The position numbers were made by a program, and so were the translations under genes. A DNA stretch of 64,000 nucleotides, taken from NCBI GenBank assembly GCA_016840285.1, contig JAEOSR010000154.1:1-64000 (forward strand), given 5' to 3'. The notes under the pieces were generated by a model. That model ran no database searches and was not told where the DNA came from. It was given only the letters and a program-made list of their open reading frames with translations. This DNA comes from Candidatus Hodarchaeota archaeon. GTDB lineage: Archaea > Asgardarchaeota > Heimdallarchaeia > Hodarchaeales > Hodarchaeaceae. Of the stretch, positions 1 to 8,323 are shown one piece after another; the stretch's first letter is position 1, and each line of letters begins with the position of its first letter.

Positions 1-939
1 ATAGGAACATCATTTGTTCAAGGAGGAAAAGTTTGGAATTGCCCAATAGTAGGTACCCAAGCCCATTCATGGGTTCAAACGTTCAACTCAGAATTAGAAT
101 CTTTCAAAGCTTATGCGGAGGTATTTCCAGATAAATGCTTACTACTAATTGACACATATGATGTGTTAAAATCAGGCCTTCCTCATGCGATTAAGGTGGC
201 AAGATTATTGCGGAAGAAAGGAAAAGAAATAATAGGAGTAAGAATTGATTCGGGGGACTTGGCGTACTTATCTGTTGAAGTCTATCGCGAATTTAAGAAA
301 GAAGGATTCCCTAATATTAATATTGTACTTTCAAATGAGCTAGATGAATTCACAATCAGCTCAATTATCTATCAGATTTTAGAGAGAGGAGGTAACAATA
401 ATGAAGATAATCTTCATAAAGAGACCATTTCTCGGTTAACGTATGGTGTTGGTACAAAATTAATCACAGGTGGGCAACAGAGCGCTTTAGGAGGAGTTTA
501 CAAGTTAGTTGCTTTGGATAAAGAACCTAGAATTAAAGTAAGTGAAAATGTAACAAAAACTATTAATCCAGGCATTAAGAAAATATGGAGAATTCTTGAT
601 AGTAGTGGGAAAATATTCGCAGATGTCATTGGTTTACATGATGAAAAATCACTTTCTACAAGGGATTGGATCTATCATCCCATTGAACAGCTAAAGAAAT
701 TTCATCTCCCAGAGGATATTACGATACAGCCTTTGCATCATTTACTTATGAAAGGTGGTAGAATTATGACAGATAAAGATTTTGGTGATTGGAGAGTTGC
801 TCAACATTATTGTAAAGAACAATTATTCGCTTTAGACCCAACTTACAAACGATTATTAAATCCTCACATTTACAAAGTTAGTTTAACAGAAAATCTTTTT
901 CTATTAAAGATGGAAATGATAAAAAAATTCTCCCCATAG
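1..939 (+). CDS. pncB: Nicotinate phosphoribosyltransferase, 5' end cut by window
   Basis: The frame is open from base 1, so the start lies outside the window. The protein makes nicotinate mononucleotide from nicotinate and PRPP in NAD salvage. Visible family motifs are GTQAHSW near the left edge, LIDTYDVLKSG, the GVRIDSGDLAYLS segment of the phosphoribosyl-binding barrel and YGVGTKLITGG. The visible part is 312 residues, about two thirds of a usual enzyme, with an intact C-terminus. A T-tract follows about 40 bases after the stop. The family is certain; only the N-terminus is missing. Confidence 0.93.
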   Translation: MGTSFVQGGKVWNCPIVGTQAHSWVQTFNSELESFKAYAEVFPDKCLLLIDTYDVLKSGLPHAIKVARLLRKKGKEIIGVRIDSGDLAYLSVEVYREFKKEGFPNINIVLSNELDEFTISSIIYQILERGGNNNEDNLHKETISRLTYGVGTKLITGGQQSALGGVYKLVALDKEPRIKVSENVTKTINPGIKKIWRILDSSGKIFADVIGLHDEKSLSTRDWIYHPIEQLKKFHLPEDITIQPLHHLLMKGGRIMTDKDFGDWRVAQHYCKEQLFALDPTYKRLLNPHIYKVSLTENLFLLKMEMIKKFSP

Positions 940-1262
940 CTACATCATCTACAGTGTATTAAACAGAAGACTGTGTTCATTTTTTTCTCCTTGAGTACCT
1001 CCGAAAGATTTTCTTAGACATTCATAAAAAGAAACATGGGGCTAAATTCTTTTGAATATAAATATATATTAGAACCAGATTATTTTACGTATAAAGTTTA
1101 GACTTCTGAATATGATTCAAAGTGATTAAACAATTATACCTTCTAGTTTGATCATTATTTAAAGGTTGAGAGAAAGTCCTCCTCATAATGATTAAAACGG
1201 AATCTTCAATACGAGTAATCAAATGAATATCATGAAATAATACCGAATCTGAGGGTCTCAAT
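940..1262. other. Intergenic stretch, no gene recognised
   Basis: This AT-rich gap holds the T-tract after pncB and the presumed promoter of the small GTPase gene. A 63-codon reading frame on the minus strand overlaps the GTPase start and has no family resemblance, so I do not call it. Confidence 0.5.
980..990 (+). terminator. T-tract downstream of pncB
   Basis: Seven T residues followed by CTCC lie about 40 bases past the pncB stop. Archaeal transcription commonly ends at such oligo-T stretches without a hairpin. This is inference from position and composition. Confidence 0.4.
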
Positions 1263-1817
1263 GTGCCATTGTACAAAATTTGCTTGTTAGGAGACGGTGG
1301 GGTAGGGAAAACCTCTTTGCGAGAGCGATTTTTAGGAAAGGGGTTTCAAAGTGGCTACATATTGACAATCGGCGCAGATTTCGCAGTTCAGAATCTCGAA
1401 ATTGATGAAACGCAGTACAAATTTCAAATCTGGGATTTAGCAGGACAACAACGATTCGAAGCAGTAAGAGCTCTTTATTATAAAGGATCTCACGGAGCCA
1501 TACTAGTTTTTGACCGAACTCGACCCGAGAGCTTATTCAATCTTGAAAACTGGAAGCGAGAACTTTTCACGAATGTGGGAAGGCAAATTCCGTATATAAT
1601 CTTAGGAAATAAGTCTGATTTACCCAATGCTATAAACCAAGAAGAACTAATGAAATTTGTGGAAACATCTCAACAAGAAATATCTGGGGTTCCCTTCCAA
1701 ATTTCCTATCTCAATACTTCAGCTAAATCTGGACTCAATGTCACAGAAGCTTTCTCACAATTAGGACGGTCAATTAAACAATATATTGAAACATATAAAG
1801 CTCAAACTGCAAGATAA
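1263..1817 (+). CDS. Ras/Rab-like small GTPase
   Basis: A 184-residue single-domain GTPase. G1 is GDGGVGKT (residues 10-17), G3 is DLAGQ (58-62) with the catalytic-type Gln, G4 is NKSD (116-119) and G5 is TSAK (152-155), so binding and hydrolysis of GTP should be intact. The GTG start is supported by GAGGGT seven bases upstream; the ATG two bases earlier is in another frame. The C-terminus (AQTAR) has no cysteine, so eukaryote-type prenylation is not expected and membrane binding would need another route. Asgard genomes carry many such paralogues; which process this one serves cannot be read from the sequence. It stands alone between a convergent flavoprotein gene and pncB. Confidence 0.92.
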   Translation: MPLYKICLLGDGGVGKTSLRERFLGKGFQSGYILTIGADFAVQNLEIDETQYKFQIWDLAGQQRFEAVRALYYKGSHGAILVFDRTRPESLFNLENWKRELFTNVGRQIPYIILGNKSDLPNAINQEELMKFVETSQQEISGVPFQISYLNTSAKSGLNVTEAFSQLGRSIKQYIETYKAQTAR

Positions 1818-1835
1818 ATTCTTATCTAATCTCTT

Positions 1836-2666
1836 CTACTTATGTACTTGCCTGATAAAGGGGAAAATATCGCTTGGTGAGCGAAGAACAGTCAATTCGG
1901 TACTTAATCTCTGAATATTCTGAGAATCAACTTCCCTTATGTTCACTTCGATCTCATCCCCGTATGAAAACACATTGGGGAATATTTTAACACATTTTTG
2001 ACAGCCTACGCAGTACTGAGGTAAAAATTGGATTGTATTTGCAGGAGTCTTTTTCAATGCATTGAATTTGCAAACAGTTATGTTAACTTGATTGGAAGAG
2101 GCGGGATTAATTTGTCGGATTGGCAATTTTGTCTTTATTCGTTGAGGAGTTGCATCAGTTGGTAAAATTCCAATTTTTTTTCCGGATTTTAACCCAGTAG
2201 ATAACAAATTAGAGATCATGGAATCAGTAATACCCAATACTAACTTTGAAGCTGTATTAGCAGTTAAAGGACAAGCAATAATGCATCTAATCTCACTATT
2301 GGCAAGAGCCATTGCAATGGAAAAAGTAGGATCATTTAAAAAAGTAGAAAATGAGAATTTGCCTTCCTGAAGCATATTTTTGATATTATATTGAGCAACA
2401 ACATCCTCAAAAATAAAGTGGATAAGTTCTTTTTTAATTTCTGAATGAATTATTTTCCAAAAAAAGCCATACCTATTTGCTACAAGAGCTCCAGCGTTAG
2501 AGAATACAAAGCAGATTGGAACAGATTTACGATTTACCCTTATTATCTGGTCAAAGATTTCTTCAAAAGAATGGCCACCTCCTGTGTAACACCATAAAAC
2601 GGAGGGAGAGGTTTGATCAGATAAAAAAGAAGTAAAATGGGGAATTAAGCTCAATTTATTTCCCAT
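1836..2666 (-). CDS. AfpA/DmrX-like flavoprotein with ferredoxin-like tail
   Basis: The N-terminal part (about residues 20-190) resembles the flavoprotein fold of archaeoflavoprotein AfpA and dihydromethanopterin reductase DmrX: LWCYTGGGHSFEEIFDQI at the start, then a FSNAGA segment and IIACPLTANTASKLVLGI, which in this family packs on FMN. The last quarter has a C-x2-C-x2-C cluster (CVGCQKCVKIFP) like a half ferredoxin, which would bind an Fe-S centre. It probably passes electrons between ferredoxin-type carriers and a pterin or another acceptor. The physiological substrate is unknown; no methanopterin pathway gene lies nearby. It converges with the GTPase gene. Confidence 0.7.
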   Translation of the reverse strand: MGNKLSLIPHFTSFLSDQTSPSVLWCYTGGGHSFEEIFDQIIRVNRKSVPICFVFSNAGALVANRYGFFWKIIHSEIKKELIHFIFEDVVAQYNIKNMLQEGKFSFSTFLNDPTFSIAMALANSEIRCIIACPLTANTASKLVLGITDSMISNLLSTGLKSGKKIGILPTDATPQRIKTKLPIRQINPASSNQVNITVCKFNALKKTPANTIQFLPQYCVGCQKCVKIFPNVFSYGDEIEVNIREVDSQNIQRLSTELTVLRSPSDIFPFIRQVHK

Positions 2667-2690
2667 TCACCCCAAATATCAGACTATAGA

Positions 2691-3527
2691 TTAGCCTTTT
2701 TCCTCGACTTTCTCAACTTGGCAATCTGGCCCAATTTTGACCGTCTTGCCGCTAACATAACGAGCTGAAACCCCTTCAAGGTAGATATCTCCTTCTGCAA
2801 GAATTTGGTCTACTTGGAGCTGACCACGGTGGGTGTTTTGCTCAATATGAACATCTCCACCACAAATTAAGTCTCCTTCAATAGAACACTTCGAATTTAT
2901 TTCAGAAATAAATGATTCTTGGCAATTTACGTTTCCACCAATTTTATAAGCCCCATTCAGCTCTGCATTGACACATTGAACCTCACCAGCTACTCCTAAT
3001 GAACCACTTGATGAAAATTGCCCTGCTTTAACATCAGCAGTAATTCTACCTGAACCTGAGATTGTTAATATCTCGTGTGCGACCAAATCACCTTTGATCT
3101 TACATGAACCTGAGCTTTTGAAAATTGTAGTTTCAATCGAACCATCAGCCTTGACTGAACCAGAGGCTTTTAAGGTGTGAGTTTGTAAATTCCCAGGAAG
3201 GGAAGCAGAACCACTAACTATAATTTCTTCATCAGAAATTTTACCTGATCCAGAGATGGCGATAGATCCGCCCCTCCAGCCATCAACCCTTCCTGACCCA
3301 GATATTTTTATATATGAGTCAGTAACCTTTCCAGATCCAGAAATACTAATATAGGACATATTCTTTAAAAAACTGTTTTCCTTAACAAGACTAATCTCCT
3401 CGTTTAATTTAGCCTCGTACTTTGCTTTTAAATCATCATATTCTTCCTGTGAAAGCTCCTCATTTCTAAAACGTATGTCTAACGCTTTAATCAAGGTCTT
3501 CAAGTCTTTGATTTCTTTATTTGACAT
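2691..3527 (-). CDS. Bactofilin-like beta-solenoid protein
   Basis: Residues 1-41 are charged and helical with a SHOCT-like stretch (LSQEEYDDLKAKYEAKL). The rest is a run of short beta-strand repeats, many carrying SGSG (ISGSGKV, ISGSGRV, ISGSGKI, ISGSGRI), as in polymer-forming bactofilins and related right-handed beta-helices. There is no signal peptide or membrane segment, so it is cytoplasmic. The ATG at 3527 is chosen because AGGTGA stands just upstream; a GTG three codons earlier is possible. It is transcribed away from an ArsR-type regulator gene. Filament formation is an inference from the repeat type. Confidence 0.65.
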   Translation of the reverse strand: MSNKEIKDLKTLIKALDIRFRNEELSQEEYDDLKAKYEAKLNEEISLVKENSFLKNMSYISISGSGKVTDSYIKISGSGRVDGWRGGSIAISGSGKISDEEIIVSGSASLPGNLQTHTLKASGSVKADGSIETTIFKSSGSCKIKGDLVAHEILTISGSGRITADVKAGQFSSSGSLGVAGEVQCVNAELNGAYKIGGNVNCQESFISEINSKCSIEGDLICGGDVHIEQNTHRGQLQVDQILAEGDIYLEGVSARYVSGKTVKIGPDCQVEKVEEKG

Positions 3528-3536
3528 TAGATTCAC

Positions 3537-3787
3537 CTTTTCGTAAGGTTTATAATAATAACCAAGTTCTGGATAGTACAGATAAACAACTAGTTAAATA
3601 GTATACTAAAAAACAAGGTTTAAAGAAGAAACCACCCAGTTATTTGAATAAACCAGGGAGTTAAATCATAGATAATAAATAATCCAACGTTATTAAATTT
3701 TCTATAATCAGTGGTTTTTTTAAATCATACTCAGATTTATCAGTAAAAGCCAGTAGTCGTGTGTGAAATCTTCGTGAGGATAAATAA
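3537..3787. promoter_or_regulatory. Divergent promoter region between bactofilin-like and regulator genes
   Basis: This 250-base AT-rich region must hold promoters for both outward-facing genes. It contains a separated inverted pair, AAACCAC at 3629 and GTGGTTT at 3711, which could be part of an operator, though the arms are short and 75 bases apart. On the right, GTGAGGAT precedes the regulator ATG. Confidence 0.35.
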
Positions 3788-4279
3788 ATGAGTGAGGAGC
3801 TTGAGAAACGTCTTGAATCTATTCATAAGATCCTTGCTGATCCCACGAGACGAAAAATACTTGTTATGATCAGTGATACTCCTTTGAACCCACAAGAACT
3901 TGCCTCCAAGTTAGATATTTCACGACCAGCAGTAGAAAAACACTTGAAACTCTTATTGGTGAATTATTTTTGTGAACGAAGCGTTGACCCTTTTCCAACA
4001 CCACATTACGTATATTTTACCTCTGACCCTGGCTTAGAGTTGATCAATGCTATTAATGCTGCTATAATAGAATATTTTCAAGTTATGGATGGAATTGTTG
4101 CGTCTGAAATTGATCAACTTGAACGAGATTTCGTTCTAGAGAGAATAAATAGGGCAGAATACGATGCGAGAAAACAATCATTAGCGAAAAAACAAAAAGA
4201 CTTAGAAACACTTCAGTTGACCCGTATCTGGGTTGAAGAGGCAAAAAAACTAGTCAGTGAACATCGTGAAGAGAAATAA
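3788..4279 (+). CDS. ArsR-type winged-helix regulator with C-terminal helical tail
   Basis: Residues 8-85 form an ArsR-like winged helix: ILADPTRRKILVMI, the recognition region ELASKLDISRPAVEKHLKLL and a wing ending in YVYFTSDPG. The tail (about 100-163) is a charged helix containing INRAEYDARKQSLAKK, similar in type to the SHOCT-like head of the divergent bactofilin-like protein. No cysteine pair typical of metal sensors is seen in the recognition helix. The ATG has GTGAGGAT upstream. Autoregulation or control of the neighbouring gene is plausible from the divergent layout but not shown. Confidence 0.8.
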   Translation: MSEELEKRLESIHKILADPTRRKILVMISDTPLNPQELASKLDISRPAVEKHLKLLLVNYFCERSVDPFPTPHYVYFTSDPGLELINAINAAIIEYFQVMDGIVASEIDQLERDFVLERINRAEYDARKQSLAKKQKDLETLQLTRIWVEEAKKLVSEHREEK

Positions 4280-4282
4280 TAG

Positions 4283-5197
4283 TCAATGAATATGAAGGAT
4301 CTTGATAAGACTTCTTATATGACGAGTTATTTCTGTGCGATAAATCCGAAAACTAACACGTTGAAGCTCCGAATGTGGTGGATTTGAGGGTGAACGAATT
4401 TCGATAACATCTAAATATCTTTTATATATTTTTAAACCTGCTACATTAACCTCATGTGGATATTCTAACGCAAATCGTCCCTCGTCAAGCCGTACATTCA
4501 CTGTGCCTAGATACATCTTTGCTGAGCTTGAAATTGCGTCAGAGATCATCAGGATGAGCTCCCCAGAATCTGGAAGCCTCGGAAGTGATGATTTGAACCG
4601 TCCTGCGGGATCTCTTCCCCCTAAGATAGGATGATAATATGAATCTAATGGAATAAAAATTTTTTCTTGAATAATACCACCTTTTACACGATGCCCGTTA
4701 ATCTCTAACGAGATATCTTCTTGAGTAACTTCGACCATTGTTCGATCTGTATCTGTTAAAGCATGAGTACGTTCACTGGGAAAAGGGTAGAGAATATCAA
4801 TTTCCTTTAAGAGGATTTCAGTAATCCATAACTTTTCTTTATAGATCACTGCTAAATTCATCGTAGCTGGATCTTGAAGCAATAGTAGCTCTGGCGTTTT
4901 CATTCCACAAATCGCTGCAATACTTGTTGTTCTCATTCCTCCCACCTTATCAACCAGAGTATGTAAGATAGCGGGAACTATTATTTTATCCTGGTACTGA
5001 ATGTTACTCATTTCGTCATTGAGAACAAGGGGGTCTTCTTCAGGAACATTATACCCATGATGAATCCAGACATCTCCCTTTATAGCAAAACTGCGTTGAA
5101 TATTATCTAAGAGAGATTGGCGACCTGGAAAAGACAGATCATCACGATCTTCTAAGAGTTTTTTCCGTAATTCTGATTCAGGTGCCTTCTCTTTCAT
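4283..5197 (-). CDS. Conserved-looking protein of unknown function
   Basis: A 304-residue soluble protein I do not recognise. It has no membrane segments or cysteine clusters; the central part is rich in beta-strand pattern (TQEDISLEINGHRVKGG, KIFIPLDSYYHPILGG) and the C-terminus is basic. Its stop lies four bases from the convergent regulator stop. The base composition and codon use match the neighbours, so it is likely a real gene, but no function can be assigned. Confidence 0.6.
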   Translation of the reverse strand: MKEKAPESELRKKLLEDRDDLSFPGRQSLLDNIQRSFAIKGDVWIHHGYNVPEEDPLVLNDEMSNIQYQDKIIVPAILHTLVDKVGGMRTTSIAAICGMKTPELLLLQDPATMNLAVIYKEKLWITEILLKEIDILYPFPSERTHALTDTDRTMVEVTQEDISLEINGHRVKGGIIQEKIFIPLDSYYHPILGGRDPAGRFKSSLPRLPDSGELILMISDAISSSAKMYLGTVNVRLDEGRFALEYPHEVNVAGLKIYKRYLDVIEIRSPSNPPHSELQRVSFRIYRTEITRHIRSLIKILHIH

Positions 5198-5314
5198 TGC
5201 ACGTGATTTCCGGTTCTAACTATTAAAAAGGCTGCTGAAAGGATCCTCATAAAATAGTTAATGATTGCTTTAAAGTCTCATAAAAAGATAGATGAGAAGA
5301 ATTTTCATAATTTT

Positions 5315-6529
5315 TTAAAATTTTATTACTTGTACTGGCACAAATCTGGCTACTCTTTTTCCTAACTCAAGACGATCAACTAGAGGCAAGATTTCAGTTG
5401 GCCCTCGATATCCATATTCTAATGCTTCAATATTTTGAATGAGCATTTGACTCTCCACGGGTGCATCAAGCAACTCGAAATAATTAATTTTGTCAAAAAC
5501 GACGGATCTCACTCTAGAAAAGGGGTACATTAATTTATAGCCCCCACCATGCGGAAGAATATTAGCTTGTTTTAAAAAATCAACATGAGCCATATTCTTG
5601 GCTCGTTGATACTGATGATTAGTCCAGTGTTCTTCTTTGATATTCGGTTGACCCTCATAAAGGTAAATGAATGAGTAACCGTTGAAAGCTAGAGGAAAAA
5701 GTGGTAAGTTTTTTTCTCCAGTTTTATTTATAGAGTTATAGAGCCCAAGTCTCATAACATTGTAATTATTCTCTTTATAATAACCTTGATGAGTTGGATT
5801 TGCCACGCACCTTACATTATCTTCCCCAAACAGCTCGTTTGCAATGGCGATCCGCTTTCTCTTACTATATTCTTCCACTTTCTGGAAAAAACTCAGGTAT
5901 TCTTTTAACGCCTCATCACAAAGTCCCTTAATAGTTCCAAATGGTGTATCTACTACAACGAACTTTTCTGAATCCCAATGACTCAATCGCTCTGTTTCGA
6001 TTTGTTGTGAAGAATGAATAAGTGCATAATTACCATGAGATAACCATTCTTCGTACTGTGGATAATTTTGGCTTACTTCGTCTAATCTGAGGATATCAAT
6101 AAAGTGATTGGATTTCCAAACGTCCCACTTCCCTCGTTGTTCCCCAATAGGCACTCCATCCTTTTTCAAGTAATTAAGCCTTTTCATTAGCTCACGTAAT
6201 GATGGCATATTGGCAATATGAAATAAACCAAATCCACAACCGTTTGGGTGGAGTAAGCTAGGAAAAATATACTCTTTAGTAGCGACTGCGCATCCATATC
6301 CAACACCCTTATTGAATCGAGCTTTATTTCTTGTCACACTTCCATCTGGGCCAAAAACTATGATCACACTTGGGTCAAGGCCTAGCTCTTGATAAAATAA
6401 GTTTATTTTTGCTAGTCCAATGCTCATAACTTCTTTTGCCAACTGACATGTTAGATCGTTTGTTGCCCAAGAATATAGCTCATCTCTAGCTTGTTCTAAT
6501 AATTTGGTTAGAACAGAATCAGTTCTCAT
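5315..6529 (-). CDS. Divergent RtcB-like protein
   Basis: About 404 residues. The order of motifs follows RtcB RNA ligases: GYGCAVATKEYIFP then a Gly-Cys-Gly (residues 97-99) where RtcB has its VGYD-x2-CG metal site, VPIG (127-130), SNHFIDI (140-146) where RtcB has GNHF-x-EI, and LIHSS (170-174) where RtcB has HSGSR. The metal-binding Asp three residues before the conserved Cys is replaced by Pro, and the C-terminal His that RtcB guanylylates is not obvious, though LPHGGGYKL is near the expected place. It may be a divergent ligase, a related nucleotidyl transferase, or a non-catalytic RNA-binding paralogue. The ATG at 6529 is preferred to a GTG three codons upstream. Confidence 0.5.
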   Translation of the reverse strand: MRTDSVLTKLLEQARDELYSWATNDLTCQLAKEVMSIGLAKINLFYQELGLDPSVIIVFGPDGSVTRNKARFNKGVGYGCAVATKEYIFPSLLHPNGCGFGLFHIANMPSLRELMKRLNYLKKDGVPIGEQRGKWDVWKSNHFIDILRLDEVSQNYPQYEEWLSHGNYALIHSSQQIETERLSHWDSEKFVVVDTPFGTIKGLCDEALKEYLSFFQKVEEYSKRKRIAIANELFGEDNVRCVANPTHQGYYKENNYNVMRLGLYNSINKTGEKNLPLFPLAFNGYSFIYLYEGQPNIKEEHWTNHQYQRAKNMAHVDFLKQANILPHGGGYKLMYPFSRVRSVVFDKINYFELLDAPVESQMLIQNIEALEYGYRGPTEILPLVDRLELGKRVARFVPVQVIKF

Positions 6530-6691
6530 CAAAATCACTTTTTTTAAGCCATCAAATGAATGCTGATCTCAATTAATTGTTCCACAATATAAAATCTTTC
6601 TTATTCATCTCAAAAATAAGCTCTTTTGTGTTCATGGGGTTTGTACGCAAATGTTTGAAAAGAAAGGATTTAATCCACTGTAATTGAAATT

Positions 6692-8308
6692 TTAATATCC
6701 CTGTACTTGTCCATCTTTCCGAGGATCAGATCCACCAATGTAACAGCCAGTTGATAAGTCACATTGGATGATTTGTCCCCCACCAAAGTTAGTTCCAACA
6801 GAATCTACGACAAAATGCCCTCGTTTTCGAAGTTCACTTCGAATTTTCACCCCAATGGGTTCCTCAAAAGCAACTGTGTTCGCTAATTGATTGTGATGAA
6901 ATCTTGGGCAATTAATAGCTTCTTGTGGATCCATCTCATGCAAAATAAGATTAAGGAATACCTGTGCTTGACCTTGAGGTTGATGATGCCCCCCCATCAC
7001 TCCAAAAGAGTATAATAACTCATTTTCAGGGGAGGTTATCATCGCAGGTATAATGGTGTGGAAAGGGCGTTTCTTTGGCAAGTATTGATTTGGGTGACCT
7101 TTAATTAGTGAGAAACCTGCTCCCCGATTTTGAAAGGCAATACCTGTTTGTGGATCGACTACTCCAGAGCCAAAACCATAGAAGAGGGAATTGATAAAGG
7201 AGGCCGCCATACCCTCTTTATCAGCTGCGGTAAGATAGACTGTATCGTCACCCAGTTGAAGAGGAGCGGGAATCGACCTCATTGCTTTCCTAGGGTTGAC
7301 TTGGCTAGCATGTGTTTGAGCATATTCTTCGGATAGGAATTTGAAGAGAGAAATCGACATATGATCAGGATCAGCTAGATAAGCATTAGCATCAGCAAAA
7401 GCTAATTTTTTTGCTTCGATTATATTATGTAAATAATCTGCTGAATTATGTGGGTACCTAGCGATATCTAGTTCTTCAATGATGCTGAGAATAAGAAGAG
7501 TAACTAAACCTTGACCATTCGGTCCATGTTCCCACACAATATTGCTATAAATCTCTCGTGAGATCGGTGTGGTCCATTCAGCTTCATATCCATCAAGGTC
7601 TGATGTTTGAACAAATCCTCCTTCTTGTTGGAGAAATTCAACTATTTGATTTGAAAGGTCTCCTCTGTAGAATGCGTCAGCTCCTTGTTTTGAAATTGTT
7701 CTCAAGGTTGAAGCAAGATTATTTTGCTTGAAGATTTCTCCTACTAATGGGGCTCTTTGATCATTGATTAAATAAGTTTTTTTAGCCCCTTCATGATTTA
7801 GGAGTTTGGGAACCAATTCATTCCAAACTTGAGAAATGACGGGGCTGACTGGGAATCCGTCCTGAGCATATTTTATTGCTGGTTGGAGGATATCTTCCCA
7901 TGAAAGTTTTCCATATTTTTCATGAATCATTTCCCACGCGCTAACTGCACCAGGTACTGTAATTGGTAATACTCCTGTTGTTGGTATTTGCTCTAAGCTC
8001 AATTCATCTACGAGATAGTCATAAGATAATCCCATTGGAGCAAAACCTGATCCATTAATTGATTTCGGGTCTTTTTCACCTGGTATGTACAATAGGGCAA
8101 AAGCATCCCCGCCAATACCCGTTGAGAAGGGCTCAACAACATTCAATACCGCCGCCATTGCTACGATAGCATCACAGGCATTTCCACCAGCTTGAAGAAT
8201 CTGAATCCCAGTCTGAGATGCGAGTGGTTGAGATGAAGCCACCATTCCGTTGCATGCATGCACGGCAGACCGTCCAGAATGAGGACGTCTCCAAAATCTT
8301 ACAGCCAT
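6692..8308 (-). CDS. ggt: Gamma-glutamyltransferase family protein
   Basis: A 538-residue Ntn-hydrolase of the GGT family, which cleaves or transfers gamma-glutamyl groups. Seen are the N-terminal GMVASSQPLAS, ILQAGGNACDAIVA and GIGGDAF. The mature small subunit would begin at the Thr in LGDDTVYLTAAD, followed by SFINSLFYGFGSGV and the late GGHHQPQGQAQVF. No signal peptide is visible, so it would act in the cytoplasm, unlike most bacterial GGTs. It lies 15 bases downstream of an S9 peptidase gene on the same strand, which suggests a peptide-degradation operon. The exact substrate (glutathione-like or polyglutamate) is not decided by sequence. Confidence 0.9.
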   Translation of the reverse strand: MAVRFWRRPHSGRSAVHACNGMVASSQPLASQTGIQILQAGGNACDAIVAMAAVLNVVEPFSTGIGGDAFALLYIPGEKDPKSINGSGFAPMGLSYDYLVDELSLEQIPTTGVLPITVPGAVSAWEMIHEKYGKLSWEDILQPAIKYAQDGFPVSPVISQVWNELVPKLLNHEGAKKTYLINDQRAPLVGEIFKQNNLASTLRTISKQGADAFYRGDLSNQIVEFLQQEGGFVQTSDLDGYEAEWTTPISREIYSNIVWEHGPNGQGLVTLLILSIIEELDIARYPHNSADYLHNIIEAKKLAFADANAYLADPDHMSISLFKFLSEEYAQTHASQVNPRKAMRSIPAPLQLGDDTVYLTAADKEGMAASFINSLFYGFGSGVVDPQTGIAFQNRGAGFSLIKGHPNQYLPKKRPFHTIIPAMITSPENELLYSFGVMGGHHQPQGQAQVFLNLILHEMDPQEAINCPRFHHNQLANTVAFEEPIGVKIRSELRKRGHFVVDSVGTNFGGGQIIQCDLSTGCYIGGSDPRKDGQVQGY

Positions 8309-8323
8309 CAGAATTTCGTCCCC

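Noticed and set aside
1085..1276. 63-codon minus-strand frame upstream of the first GTPase gene
   Set aside because: It overlaps the GTPase start, has no recognisable family or ribosome site, and fills the expected promoter region.
3629..3717. Inverted repeat AAACCAC/GTGGTTT in the divergent promoter region
   Set aside because: Seven-base arms 75 bases apart are expected by chance in AT-rich DNA; noted in the promoter entry but not a finding.
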